Origin: Streptomyces cupreus
GTDB taxonomy: Bacteria; Actinomycetota; Actinomycetes; Streptomycetales; Streptomycetaceae
Direction: 5' to 3'
NCBI RefSeq assembly: GCF_014257025.1
Contig: NZ_JACMSF010000041.1
Location: 1 to 64,000 of the forward strand
Length of the DNA stretch: 64,000 nucleotides
A program made the position numbers and the translations under genes. Below the pieces are notes generated by a model. That model was not told the origin of the DNA. It was given only the letters and a program-made list of their open reading frames with translations, and made no database searches. Of this stretch, positions 8,483 to 17,703 are shown in pieces; position 1 is the first letter of the stretch; every line of letters starts with the position of its first letter.

Positions 8483-9826
8483 CTATGTGCCGTACTCCTG
8501 GATGCGTTTGCCGTGGCTCCGGTCGAGGAGGCCGGGCATCCGCTCTGTCAACTCCCCTACCACGGCGGCGACATCGAGGGTCAGCAGCTCGCGGTCGCGC
8601 ATCAGGACACGGCCGTCGACGATCGTGGTGCGTACGTCGCAGGAGTGGGCGCTGTGGACGAGGGTCGCGGCGAGGTCATGGACGGGTTGGGTGTGCGGGC
8701 CGGTCAGGTCGACGAGGATGATGTCCGCCCGTCGGCCGGGGGCGATGCTGCCGATGCGGTCGCCGAGCCCAACAGCCTGCGCGCTTTGGAGCGTTGCGTG
8801 GTGCAGGGCTTGACGGGACGTCAGCCAGCGCGGATCACCGGTCGTCGACTTCTGGATGAGCGCGGTGAGCGCCATCGACTCCCAGACGTCGAGGGAGTTG
8901 TTGGACGCGGCGCCGTCCGTGGCGAGTCCGACGGGGATTCCGATCTCACGCAGGGCGCGCACCGGAGTGGTGGTGGGCCAGGCGAACTTGAGGTAGCCGC
9001 GGGGCGCGGTGGCGACGGAGACACGGCCGCCCGCTTCTGCGAGGAGAGGCAGGTCGGTGTCCAGGATCCCGGTGCCGTGGGCGATCAGGACATCGGTGTC
9101 GAGGATCCCGGTGCGCTTCAGGACCCCGATGGGTGTGACGCCGTGCCGGGCGAGGCTCGCCTCGGCCTGGTCGCGGTTCTCGGAGGCGTGGAGGTGGACG
9201 GGGAGTCCGTGCTCGCGGGCGAGTTCGGCGGTGGCGGTGAGGTCGGCGTCGGTGACGGTGTAGGGGGCGTGCGGGGCGAGGGCGGTGGTGATACGGCCGC
9301 TTCGGTGACGGAGCGCGAACTCCAGTGACCGCTCCCGGCCTTGAGGACCCTGCGAGGAGAAGAAGGCCTCGCCGAGATGAGCCCGCATTCCGCACTCCTC
9401 GACGACGGCGCCAACGGCGTCCATGGAGAAGTAGTGGTCGGCGAAGCAGGTGACCCCCGCCCGGATCATCTCGGCGCAGGCGAGCCGCGCCCCCAACTCC
9501 ACATCCCTTTCCGTGAGGTTGGACTCGATGGGCCAGACGACGTCGTTGAACCACTCCTCGGTGGGCAGATCCTCGGCGACCCCGCGCAACGCGACCATCG
9601 GGGCGTGGGTATGGCAGTTGATCAGCCCGGGAAGGGCTACCTGCCCACCCGCGTCGAGCCGCTCCACGGCAGGCAGATCCACCACCTGTGCGGCGCCCGT
9701 GACGGACTCGACGGCCCCCTCCCGTACGACGATCGCGGCGTCCTCCTCGAACCGGATCCGCTCTTGATCGTCGTGCAGAAGGACGGTGCATCCGGTGATG
9801 ATGAGATCGGCGACGGTTGGCGTCAT
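8483..9826 (-). CDS. amidohydrolase family protein (S-adenosylhomocysteine deaminase / chlorohydrolase type)
   Basis: 447 residues. The metal-dependent hydrolase fold is shown by NCHTHAP (H-x-H), a metal His in ADHYFSMDAV, HLHASENRDQ, LIAHGTGI and a C-terminal TDGAASNN with the catalytic Asp. The family deaminates or dechlorinates purines, triazines, SAH/MTA or related compounds. The N-terminal ~60 residues form the usual beta sandwich with the C-terminal strand (DIILVDL ... TIVDGRVLM). It heads a two-gene operon with the P450. Confidence 0.9.
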   Translation of the reverse strand: MTPTVADLIITGCTVLLHDDQERIRFEEDAAIVVREGAVESVTGAAQVVDLPAVERLDAGGQVALPGLINCHTHAPMVALRGVAEDLPTEEWFNDVVWPIESNLTERDVELGARLACAEMIRAGVTCFADHYFSMDAVGAVVEECGMRAHLGEAFFSSQGPQGRERSLEFALRHRSGRITTALAPHAPYTVTDADLTATAELAREHGLPVHLHASENRDQAEASLARHGVTPIGVLKRTGILDTDVLIAHGTGILDTDLPLLAEAGGRVSVATAPRGYLKFAWPTTTPVRALREIGIPVGLATDGAASNNSLDVWESMALTALIQKSTTGDPRWLTSRQALHHATLQSAQAVGLGDRIGSIAPGRRADIILVDLTGPHTQPVHDLAATLVHSAHSCDVRTTIVDGRVLMRDRELLTLDVAAVVGELTERMPGLLDRSHGKRIQEYGT

Positions 9827-9963
9827 GCGGCCAACGTACGACGGCGTACACGCGTGGTGTGAGCCGAACCGCGCATGTCGTCATCGCTCTGTCGCGGCCC
9901 CCGGCGGGCGAGCACTGTGGCCTCACCACAGCCCGCCACAACGGCTTCGGAAAGGGGCCCGGC

Positions 9964-10902
9964 ATGCTCCTCGGCACCTGGAACCTGGAGAACCTCTTCC
10001 TGCCCGGCGGCCCGTCGGGCCCCAAGGACAAGGCCGCCTACGAGACGAAGCTGGCCGCTCTGGCCGCCGTGATCGCGGAGCTCGACCCGACGCTGCTCGG
10101 CGTGCAGGAGGTCGGCGATCCGGCGGCACTGCGGGACCTGGTCGCCATGCTGGGCGGCGACTGGCACACGGCGCTCTCCGAACACCCCGACGGCCGGGAG
10201 ATACGGGTCGGGTTCATCAGCAGGGTGCCGTTGCGGGTGCTGGCCGACACGACGGCGTTCCCGCCGAAGGTGCGGCCCGTGCAGGTGGACGACACGGGCG
10301 GGGAGACGCGGGAGGCGGGCCGGGGGTTCCTGGCGGTGGAGGCGGGGTCGTTGCGCGTGGCGGTCTGCCACCTGAAGTCGAAGCTGCTGAGCTACCCCGG
10401 GGACCGTTTCCAGCCACGGGACGAGGGCGAGCGGGCCCGGTTCGGGGCGTATGCGCTCTACCGGCGGGCGGCGGAGGCAGCGGCGCTGCGCGCACTCGCG
10501 GACGAGCTGCTGGAGGGTGCGGGCCGTGAGCGGGAGGTGGCGGTCCTGGGCGATCTGAACGACGAGGTCCAGGCGGCCACGACCCAGATCCTGCTGGGCC
10601 CGCCCGGCTCGGAGATCGGCACACCGGGTTTCGAGACCCCGGACAAGGGCGACGGGGCACGCCTGTGGAACACAGCGCCCCTGATCCCGGCCGGGCAGCG
10701 CTTCTCCCGTATCAACTCCGGACGACGCGAGCTGATCGACCACGTCCTGCTGAGCCATCGCCTGGTCCACCGCGTGACGGAGGCCGGCACGGGCCTGCCC
10801 GGCGCGGACGCCCCGCACCTGCCGTCGATCGGCCCGGACCCGGAGCAGCGCCGCGGGGAGCCGGGGTCGGACCACGCGCCGGTGTGGGTGCGGTTCAACT
10901 GA
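9964..10902 (+). CDS. endonuclease/exonuclease/phosphatase (EEP) family protein
   Basis: 312 residues from ATG 9964; the upstream in-frame extension is over-long and lacks similarity. EEP motifs: GTWNLENLF (Asn), LLGVQEVGD (catalytic Glu), the mid-domain VCHLKSKLL, VLGDLNDE (D-x-N) and terminal GSDHAPVWV (S-D-H). These metal-dependent phosphodiesterases cleave nucleic acids or lipid/sugar phosphates. No signal peptide is visible. The 3' end overlaps the end of the convergent FUSC gene by 8 bp. Confidence 0.9.
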   Translation: MLLGTWNLENLFLPGGPSGPKDKAAYETKLAALAAVIAELDPTLLGVQEVGDPAALRDLVAMLGGDWHTALSEHPDGREIRVGFISRVPLRVLADTTAFPPKVRPVQVDDTGGETREAGRGFLAVEAGSLRVAVCHLKSKLLSYPGDRFQPRDEGERARFGAYALYRRAAEAAALRALADELLEGAGREREVAVLGDLNDEVQAATTQILLGPPGSEIGTPGFETPDKGDGARLWNTAPLIPAGQRFSRINSGRRELIDHVLLSHRLVHRVTEAGTGLPGADAPHLPSIGPDPEQRRGEPGSDHAPVWVRFN

Positions 10903-12763
10903 CGCGCCGCAGCACGGCCAGTTCGTCCACCGCCCCGGCGAGCTGCTGGGCGTACCGGGGTGTGAGCCGGCCGGAGTCGTCGAGGTGGACGGCGCAGGCG
11001 GTCGTGGTGTCCACGAGGCGTTCGAGAGCGCCGGCCACCTCCTCCGTGCCCTCCGAGTGCCGGGCGAGCGGCGGGAGTTCGGCGGCGGCGAGAGCGATGG
11101 CGGCACGGGCCTCGGCGAGCGTGCGGTAGGCCTCGCGGCGGAGGGTCCAGCGGGTGGCACGGCTGTCGGCACCGTGACTGTCGGCGCCTTGGCTGTCGGC
11201 ACCGTGGCTGTCGGCCTCCCGCAACACATGCGTGAGATACGCCTGCGCCGCATGCTCCGCCGCCCCGAGCCGCGCCCGCACTCCCCCACCCCGCTGCCCG
11301 GGCATCGGCAGATGTCCTACGACGAGCACGATCGCACAGGCCAGCAGGGTCTCCCCGATCCGGCTGACGGAGGCCTCCGGCTCACCCCCGACCATGACCA
11401 GCGCGAGGACGAGCAGCGTGACGACGGCGGTCTGGGCGGCGAAGTGCCGAGTGGCGACGGGAATGAGCGCACCGCACACGGCGACCAGCGCGACGAGCCC
11501 CTCGGGCCGGGGCAGCACGGCGGCGAACCCGGCGAAGAGCAGAGCCCCGAGCACAGTCCCGGCGGCCCGGCACAGCACCCGGGACACCAGCGGCCCGAGA
11601 TCGGGCTTGACGAGGAAGACGGCGGTGGCGGGCAGCCAGTACCAGTGCGTGTGCTGCCCGTACCAGTGGGAGTGGTACAGGCCCTGCGCCACGGCGGAGC
11701 TTGCCCCGAAGCAGAGGGCGACCCGAAGCCCGTACTCCCGCCCTCCGGCGCCGAGGACGGTGCGGACAAGGGAGGACAGGGACCGTCGCCGGGTATGCAG
11801 ATCGTTCCCGCCCTCGGCCCGGTCGAAGGCCTCGGCGGCACGCAGCAGGGCATCGTCGAGGGCACGCAGGGCGGGCACGCTCCGGGAGGGCGCGGGCAGT
11901 GGCCCGGTAGGCGTGTTGGCGCGTACGGCGGAGGCGAGCCGCCGTGGCCCTTCGGCGGCTCGCGCCGGGACCGCCGCCCCGGCCCAGGCCAGCGCGGTGG
12001 CGGCCTCGGCGAGCGGAAGTGCGGCGGCGTACTGCGCATGCAGCCGCCGCTCGGCGGAGGAGGAGGCGTACCGCCGCAGCCGGGGTCCGGCGAGGGCGTC
12101 CTGAGCGTGATCGAGGGCGGCGGTGAGCGAGGCTCGCCGGGCGTGGGCGTGGGCGGTCCCGGCGCCGTCGAGCAGTTCGGCGATGGCGTCATAGACGGAC
12201 GCGACGGCGTCCCGCTCCCCGTCGAACCGGAAGTCACCGACGAAGGACCCGGGACTCGGCAGCGCGAGCCGCAGCACCAGCAGCCACCCGGCCCCGGCAA
12301 GATAGGCAACCGCCCGCTCCCACCCCGTCTCCGGCAAGGGCATCCCGGCGCCGATCGCAGAAGCGACGAGCAACTGAGTACCGGCACCGGAGGCAACGGG
12401 CCCGACGGCGCTGACACTGCCGGCGAGCAACCCGACGAGGGTGAGCAGAAGCGTGAGCCCTACGGCCCCCAGGCGCTCCCCGCCATAGGTCCCGACGGCC
12501 AACCCGACAGCCCCCGCGACCGCAGGCACCCCCATCCGCCTGACGGCCGCCCGCCGACTGCCGGGCCGGTCATTGATCCCGGCGAGCATGGCAGCGATGG
12601 CGGCAACGACCCCGACGGAAGCCTGCCCGGCGAGCACGGCGACCAGCAGCAACGGCCCCGCCGCCAGCCCACCCCGCACCACCGCACTCCACGGAACGGG
12701 CCCCCGCTGAGCACGAAAAGCATGACCGAGCCAGGGCGGCAGAACAAACACGCGGCGCGACAC
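10895..12763 (-). CDS. FUSC family membrane protein (aromatic acid / efflux permease type)
   Basis: 622 residues from GTG 12763, which has AGGAG four bases upstream; an ATG at 12793 is the alternative. There are two blocks of hydrophobic helices (about 20-160 and 350-480), the duplicated layout of FUSC/YccS/AaeB proteins, with soluble parts after each. HWYGQHTHWYWLPATAVFLV marks the second block. The ending holds an imperfect S-H-G-A-D-S-Q-G-A-D repeat (plus positions 11160-11215). The family is linked to export of aromatic acids or similar solutes; the substrate here is unknown. Confidence 0.85.
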   Translation of the reverse strand: MSRRVFVLPPWLGHAFRAQRGPVPWSAVVRGGLAAGPLLLVAVLAGQASVGVVAAIAAMLAGINDRPGSRRAAVRRMGVPAVAGAVGLAVGTYGGERLGAVGLTLLLTLVGLLAGSVSAVGPVASGAGTQLLVASAIGAGMPLPETGWERAVAYLAGAGWLLVLRLALPSPGSFVGDFRFDGERDAVASVYDAIAELLDGAGTAHAHARRASLTAALDHAQDALAGPRLRRYASSSAERRLHAQYAAALPLAEAATALAWAGAAVPARAAEGPRRLASAVRANTPTGPLPAPSRSVPALRALDDALLRAAEAFDRAEGGNDLHTRRRSLSSLVRTVLGAGGREYGLRVALCFGASSAVAQGLYHSHWYGQHTHWYWLPATAVFLVKPDLGPLVSRVLCRAAGTVLGALLFAGFAAVLPRPEGLVALVAVCGALIPVATRHFAAQTAVVTLLVLALVMVGGEPEASVSRIGETLLACAIVLVVGHLPMPGQRGGGVRARLGAAEHAAQAYLTHVLREADSHGADSQGADSHGADSRATRWTLRREAYRTLAEARAAIALAAAELPPLARHSEGTEEVAGALERLVDTTTACAVHLDDSGRLTPRYAQQLAGAVDELAVLRRVS

Positions 12764-12911
12764 AGGGCTCCTGTCAGAACGAGGGCGGGGCATGCCTTCG
12801 GGCGACGGTGGCCGGGCTTTCTGGTGTGAGTCCGACGGTAGATCACGCACTTGGAGATTCAGGAACGGGCGTATTACCCGCGTGTGACAATGCTTGCCGG
12901 GGCCACGTTCT

Positions 12912-13682
12912 TTATGAACGCAATGCCGTCGCGCCCTCCATCGCCCTCTCGAACAGCCGCCCCGCTTCGACAGCCGCCCGTCTCAAGGACTCGCGCCCCT
13001 CCCCCAGAGCCCCGATGACATCGTCGACACCTCGCAGCCCCGCACGCTCCAGCAGCCGCTTCTCGTTCGTCACCCACTCCCCGCGCGCCGCCAGCACCGC
13101 GTGTCCGGTCTGCGCGGCAGCGGTGGCGATGGCACCCGCGAGCTCGGTACGACGGCCTGCCTCGGCATGGTTGGCCTCGGCGTAGGCGAGCGTGGCACGC
13201 GCAGTCCCGTACCACCGGTCACTCGCCGTATGTCGCAGCTTCTCCGGATAGACCGTCGGTCGCGGCAGCTGTCCCCGCAGTACCCGGTTGATCGCCAGCT
13301 CGGCCACCACCAAGTAGCTCGGGATCCCAGCCAGATGGAAGAGCAGCGGCTCCACCCGGAAGCGGCCCTGCTCCGCCTCCGCGAGCTCGTGTTCCACGAC
13401 GTCCAGGTCGCGGTAGTGGACGTCCACGCGGTGGCCCTCGATCGTCAGCCAGGCGCCGCCGTTGAAGACGCCGCCGCCCCAGGCGCCGAGTTCCGACACC
13501 TCGCCCTCCCAGCCCACCGCGCGCAGGTCGGCCGGATCGAAGGCGCCTCGGTAGTAGATCGCCAAGTCCCAGTCGCTGTCGGGGCGGTGGGTGTGCTGGG
13601 CCCGGGAGCCGCCGAGGGCCACCGCCTGCACGGTGGGGAGGGCGGCCAGACGGTCCACCGTCGTATCGAGGAAGTCGGACAT
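12912..13682 (-). CDS. nucleotidyltransferase domain protein
   Basis: 256 residues. The polymerase-beta-like nucleotidyltransferase motif is intact: ALGGSRAQ followed by S-D-x-D in RPDSDWDLAIYY, and the third acidic residue in HRVDVHYRDL. The C-terminal half is helical. This arrangement resembles aminoglycoside nucleotidyltransferase-like proteins of unknown substrate. It is followed, on the same strand, by the FUSC gene 149 bp downstream and diverges from the RidA gene. Confidence 0.87.
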   Translation of the reverse strand: MSDFLDTTVDRLAALPTVQAVALGGSRAQHTHRPDSDWDLAIYYRGAFDPADLRAVGWEGEVSELGAWGGGVFNGGAWLTIEGHRVDVHYRDLDVVEHELAEAEQGRFRVEPLLFHLAGIPSYLVVAELAINRVLRGQLPRPTVYPEKLRHTASDRWYGTARATLAYAEANHAEAGRRTELAGAIATAAAQTGHAVLAARGEWVTNEKRLLERAGLRGVDDVIGALGEGRESLRRAAVEAGRLFERAMEGATALRS

Positions 13683-13878
13683 GGTGGCTCAGGGCCTCCC
13701 AGAGGTCGCGGTGGCGATGGCGGGTGGGTGGGTCACAGGGTTGCGGGGTGGGCCACCGCGTGTCGAATGGTTATCCGTCGGAACAGGAAATCGGGACGGA
13801 AAATCGGATGCGCCACCGGCCCCCGAGCCCGAAGATCGGTGGGTTGTCCGCACTCCGTCGCACCGTCCGGGAGCCGCC

Positions 13879-14289
13879 GTGATCCAGCGCGTCATCAGCC
13901 CCGCACTCTTCCCTCCCCCGACCTACTCCCACGCCTCCGTCGTCGAGGCCGGGACGAAGGTCGCCTTCCTCGCCGGGTCCGTTCCGCTCGACGCCGAGGG
14001 GAAGATCGTCGGTGAGGGGGATCCCGTACGACAGGCCGAGCAGGTGATCGCCAATCTTCGGGAGCAACTGGCCGCCATCGGCAGCGACTTGGCGCATGTG
14101 CTGTCGACCGAGGTGTACGTCGTGAGCAGTGAGACCTCCGTGCTCTCCTCCGTGTGGGAGGTCGTCGAGGCGTCGGGGCTGAGTATCGGGCCGCACTCGT
14201 CCACGCTCATCGGGGTGGCATGCCTCGGCTACACCGGGCAGTTGGTGGAGATCACGGCCACCGCGGCCGTACCGGAGGAAGCCCCGTGA
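13879..14289 (+). CDS. RidA/YjgF family protein
   Basis: 136 residues from GTG 13879 (GGGAG 5 nt upstream). The trimeric Rid fold is suggested by GTKVAFLAGSVPLDAEGKIV, QAEQVIANLREQLAAIGSDL, STEVYVVS and LIGVACLGYTGQLVEITATA. Family members hydrolyse reactive enamines/imines or related intermediates; the Arg that RidA uses near the C-terminus is not obvious here (GYTGQLVEI), so it may belong to a Rid2-3-like subgroup without imine deaminase activity. It overlaps the acetyltransferase by 4 bp (GTGA). Confidence 0.85.
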   Translation: MIQRVISPALFPPPTYSHASVVEAGTKVAFLAGSVPLDAEGKIVGEGDPVRQAEQVIANLREQLAAIGSDLAHVLSTEVYVVSSETSVLSSVWEVVEASGLSIGPHSSTLIGVACLGYTGQLVEITATAAVPEEAP

Positions 14290-14729
14290 TCACCCTGCGC
14301 AGGGCCACCGCCGCCGACGCCTCCGCCGTCGCCGACGTCTGGCTGCGCTCCTTCGACGCCGCTCTGCCGAGCGTCGTACGGCCGCGCTCCGATGACGAAG
14401 TACGCGACTACTTCCGGGAGTTCGTCGTCCCGCGGCAGGACACCTGGGTGGCCGATGCCGACGGCACGCTCGTCGGGGTCATGGTCCTGCACGGCGAACT
14501 CCTCTCCCAGCTCTACCTCGAACCCGACTGGCGCGGCCGCGGCCTCGGCGACCGGTTCGTCCAGCTCGCCAAGGAGCGCAGCCCTCAGGGGCTGAACCTG
14601 TGGACCTTCCAGATCAACAAGCCCGCCCACCGCTTCTACGAACGCCATGGCTTCGTCGCCGTCGAGCGCACCGACGGCAGCGACAACGAGGAGCGCGAGC
14701 CGGACGTACGGTACGTCTGGCGGCCCTAG
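14286..14729 (+). CDS. GNAT family N-acetyltransferase
   Basis: 147 residues from GTG 14286. The acetyl-CoA loop LEPDWRGRGLGDRFV (R-G-x-G-x-G type) is followed by WTFQINKPAHRFYERHGFVAV, the characteristic GNAT beta-6/alpha-4 end. Substrate unknown. It is translationally coupled to RidA upstream and overlaps the end of the convergent racemase-like gene by 4 bp. Confidence 0.9.
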   Translation: MITLRRATAADASAVADVWLRSFDAALPSVVRPRSDDEVRDYFREFVVPRQDTWVADADGTLVGVMVLHGELLSQLYLEPDWRGRGLGDRFVQLAKERSPQGLNLWTFQINKPAHRFYERHGFVAVERTDGSDNEEREPDVRYVWRP

Positions 14730-15442
14730 TCACACGGCCGCCCCCACGCCCTCCGCTTCGGCAGCGGCCGCGCGTACGCCCCCGCCCTGCTCGTCGTCAG
14801 CCCCAGCGCGACCAGCGACTCCGCCAGCCGTACCGCCGCCCCGACCCCGTCCACCACCGGCAGCCCCAGCTTCTCCCCCACCGCCCGCTGCAGCCCCGTC
14901 ATCCCGGCGCACCCCAGCACCAGCACCTCGGCCCCGGCCCCGCGCACCCGCTCGGCCGCCGTCAGGAAGGCGGCCTCGGTGCGCTCGGCGTCCTCCAGTT
15001 CCAGGACCCCGAGGCCCGTCCCCACCACGCCCACGCAGTTCCGCCCGACCCCGGCCAGCTCCAGACTGTCCTGGATCTGGCCGCACGACCGTTCCAGCGT
15101 GGTGACCACCCCGTACCGCCGCCCCAGCAGACACGCCAGATGCGCCGCCGCCTCCGTGATGTCCACGACGGGGACGTCCACCAACTCCCGTACGCCTTCG
15201 CGCCCGTGCTCGCCGAACCCGGCCATGACCACGGCGTCATAGCGAGTTTCGTACGTCCGCAGCGCGTCCAGCACCGCCGCCGCCGACAGATAGCTGTCCA
15301 GCCAGCCCTCCGCGGACTCCGGTCCCCAGGACGGGGTGAGGCCGGTCACGGTGGTGCCCGGGCCTGCGGCGGCCCGGGCACCTCGTACGATCTCCTCGGT
15401 CATCTCCTGCGTGGTGTTGCAGTTGGTGACGACGATCCGCAC
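14726..15442 (-). CDS. aspartate/glutamate/hydantoin racemase-like protein
   Basis: 238 residues from GTG 15442, with GGAGGG 8 nt upstream and only 4 bp after the permease stop. Features: RIVVTNCNTTQEMTEEIV at the N-terminus, DAVVMAGFGEHG (about 93) and VLVLGCAGMTGL (about 180). Hydantoin/allantoin racemases use two Cys, one in A-C-F-G-D-P and one in G-C-A-G-M; here the first position is Gly (M-A-G-F-G), so classic two-base racemisation is doubtful. Context with an NCS1 permease suggests a role in hydantoin, allantoin or related ureide use. Confidence 0.8.
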   Translation of the reverse strand: MRIVVTNCNTTQEMTEEIVRGARAAAGPGTTVTGLTPSWGPESAEGWLDSYLSAAAVLDALRTYETRYDAVVMAGFGEHGREGVRELVDVPVVDITEAAAHLACLLGRRYGVVTTLERSCGQIQDSLELAGVGRNCVGVVGTGLGVLELEDAERTEAAFLTAAERVRGAGAEVLVLGCAGMTGLQRAVGEKLGLPVVDGVGAAVRLAESLVALGLTTSRAGAYARPLPKRRAWGRPCD

Positions 15443-15446
15443 CCGC

Positions 15447-16898
15447 TCAGCCCTCCACTCCGGCACGCTCACCGCGGCACAGCACCAGATACAGGCCCGC
15501 CGCCAGCGCCGTACCGATGAACCAGGAGTACGGCGCCACATCACTGAAGGTCGTCACCAGCGCCAGCACCGCCGCGACCCCGGCCGCCGGCAGGAACGCC
15601 CACAGTGCCTTGGGGTTGACGCCCTTGCGGTAGTAGTAGCGGGAGCCCGGCTCGGCGGAGAACAGCTCGTCCACGTCCACGCGACCGCGCTTGATCAGGT
15701 AGTAGTCGACCATGATCACGCCGAACAGCGGGCCCAGGAAGGCGCCGAGGCCGCCCAGGAAGTAGTTCACGACCGTCGGGTTCGAGAAGAGGTTCCACGG
15801 CGTCACCAGCAGCGCGGCGACCGTGCTGATCAGGCCGCCGACCTTGAAGGTGATCTTCTGGGGCCAGACGTTGGCCAGGTCGTAGGCCGGTGAGACGAAG
15901 TTGGCGACGATATTGACGCCCATGGTGGCGATGGCGAAGGTGAGCGCCGCCACGACCAGGACCCAGGTGTTGCCGACCTTCGCCACCAGCTCCGCCGGAT
16001 CCGTGATGGCCTCGCCGAACACCTCCAGCGAACCGGCAGTCACGATCACCGAAACCACCACGAACGCCGTGGAGTTGATCGGCAGACCCCAGAAGTTGCC
16101 CCGCTTCACGGTCCGGTAGTCGGGTGCGAACCGCGAGAAGTCGCAGAAGTTGAGCATCAGCGTGCCGTACGTGGCGAGGACAAGACCGATCGCGCCGAAC
16201 CACTGACGCCACTGCTCCCCCACGGAGACCGGGTGCGGGGTGGAGGTCAGCGAGATCGTCCAGCCCGCCTTGGCGAGGATCCACACCGCCAGCGCGATCA
16301 TCACCAGCCAGATCGCGGGACCGCAGAAGTCTTGGAACTTCCTTACGGACTCCATCCCCTGACTGATGATCAGCGCCTGGATCAGCCAGAGGGAGACGAA
16401 GGAGACCCAGCCGAGCGCGTCCAGGCCGAGGAAGGAGCTGTGGGTCCATGACTCCAGTCCTGGCCACGCGGCCAGCAGCATCACATTGACGGCGACCGAC
16501 GCGAGGTAGGTCTGGATGCCGTACCACATGATGGCGATCACGGCCCTGATCAGCGCGGGGATGTTGGCGCCCCAGACACCGAAGCTGATCCGGCTGACGA
16601 CGGGGAAGGGCACGCCGTGGCGCTGGCCGATCTTCCCCATCCAGTTCATGCCGATGTAGATCAGCACGAAGCCGATGAGCAGGGAGGTGAAGATCTGCCA
16701 CACGTTCATGCCGAGGACCAGCAGGCCCGCGGCGAAGGTGTAGTTGCCGAGGTTGTGGACGTCGGACATCCACAGGGCGAACAGATCGAAGACCTTCCAG
16801 TTGCGCTTGCCGGCGGGCGCGAGGTCTTCGTTGGTGAGCCGGGGGTCGGGGACGAACGCTGTTGTGCCGGTGGCTTCGGCACGGTCGGCGAGGGACAC
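15447..16898 (-). CDS. NCS1 family nucleobase/hydantoin/allantoin:cation symporter
   Basis: 483 residues from GTG 16898 (GGAGG 4 nt upstream). About twelve hydrophobic helices; family motifs include LTNEDLAPAGKRNWKVFDLF before helix 1, ALWMSDVHNLGNYTFAAG and the later NFCDFSRFAPD loop, matching the NCS1 (PucI/Mhp1) group for allantoin, hydantoin, uracil or cytosine. The downstream gene is racemase-like and the divergent gene is an FCD-GntR regulator, so this is probably a substrate-inducible uptake unit controlled at the palindrome 16946-16961. Confidence 0.93.
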   Translation of the reverse strand: MSLADRAEATGTTAFVPDPRLTNEDLAPAGKRNWKVFDLFALWMSDVHNLGNYTFAAGLLVLGMNVWQIFTSLLIGFVLIYIGMNWMGKIGQRHGVPFPVVSRISFGVWGANIPALIRAVIAIMWYGIQTYLASVAVNVMLLAAWPGLESWTHSSFLGLDALGWVSFVSLWLIQALIISQGMESVRKFQDFCGPAIWLVMIALAVWILAKAGWTISLTSTPHPVSVGEQWRQWFGAIGLVLATYGTLMLNFCDFSRFAPDYRTVKRGNFWGLPINSTAFVVVSVIVTAGSLEVFGEAITDPAELVAKVGNTWVLVVAALTFAIATMGVNIVANFVSPAYDLANVWPQKITFKVGGLISTVAALLVTPWNLFSNPTVVNYFLGGLGAFLGPLFGVIMVDYYLIKRGRVDVDELFSAEPGSRYYYRKGVNPKALWAFLPAAGVAAVLALVTTFSDVAPYSWFIGTALAAGLYLVLCRGERAGVEG

Positions 16899-16945
16899 GG
16901 GGCCTCCAGGAAGGGGACGGAGGAGGACGTACAAGAACCGAGCGC

Positions 16946-16961
16946 GTTTGGTATACCAAAC
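16946..16961. promoter_or_regulatory. perfect palindrome, probable GntR/FCD operator
   Basis: GTTTGGTATACCAAAC is a perfect 16-bp palindrome in the 154-bp divergent gap between the NCS1 permease and the FCD-type GntR gene. FCD/FadR-family regulators typically bind short TGGTATACCA-type palindromes, so autoregulation and control of the permease operon are likely. The AT-rich core stands out from the GC-rich flanks. Confidence 0.8.
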
Positions 16962-17052
16962 AACCGACATAGTCCCGCCGTCAACCGTTCCGACGGATAT
17001 CGCTGCTGTTAACGCTCCGTAAAACACCCCCGGAGTCGGCGAAGATGGGCCC

Positions 17053-17703
17053 ATGACGAAGATCGAACCCCTCGGCGCGGTACGCGAACGCGTCCTGGCC
17101 ACGCTGCGGCAGGAGATCATCTCGGGCCGCCTCCGCCCCGGCGACCGGCTGGTCGAGCGGGAGCTGGCCGAGCGGTTCGGGGTGTCCCGGGTGCCGGTCC
17201 GGGAGGCGATCCGGGCGCTGGTCGCCGAGGGCTTCGTCCTGTTCGAGTCCGCGCGCCGCACGGTCGTACGGCGGCTGACCCCGACCGACGTCAAGGAACT
17301 CTTCGAACTGCGCGAGGCGTTGGAGGTGTACGCGGCGGGCCTGGCCGCGTCACGGGCGACACCTCAGGCACTGGCGGAACTGCGGGAGCTGCTGGACAGT
17401 GCGGCCGCCGCAACCGAGGCCGGGGACGCCGAGACGATCACCGACGTCAACACCCGTTTCCACGACCGCATCCTCGCCCTGGCCGGCAACAGCCTGCTGA
17501 TCTCGGTCATGGAACCGGTCGACGGCCGCCTGCGCTGGCTCACCCGGCGCAACGAGGAGTGGCCCCAACTCCTCACCGAGCACCGCGAGTTGTACGAGGC
17601 CATCGCCTCCGGCAACCCGGACCGCGCCCGAGCGCACGCCCTCAGCCACGTCCGCGCCAACTACGAGTCGACGGTCCGGCACCTCTTCGGCGACGACGCC
17701 TAG
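17053..17703 (+). CDS. GntR family transcriptional regulator with FCD domain
   Basis: 216 residues. The winged HTH is clear: VRERVLATLRQEIISGRLRP, LVERELAERFGVSRVPVREA, then the FCD domain (about 80-205) with metal-site residues in FHDRIL (His), HRELYEAI (His) and ALSHVRANYE (His). FCD GntR proteins sense small carboxylates or ureide-like metabolites. Its position, divergent from the NCS1 permease/racemase pair with a palindrome between, points to it as their repressor. Its 3' end overlaps the convergent glycosylase gene by 4 bp. Confidence 0.93.
   Translation: MTKIEPLGAVRERVLATLRQEIISGRLRPGDRLVERELAERFGVSRVPVREAIRALVAEGFVLFESARRTVVRRLTPTDVKELFELREALEVYAAGLAASRATPQALAELRELLDSAAAATEAGDAETITDVNTRFHDRILALAGNSLLISVMEPVDGRLRWLTRRNEEWPQLLTEHRELYEAIASGNPDRARAHALSHVRANYESTVRHLFGDDA

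Noticed and set aside
11160..11215. Short repeats in the 3' part of the FUSC gene as a CRISPR
   Set aside because: They are about 15-bp coding repeats (D-S-H-G-A type) without regular spacers.
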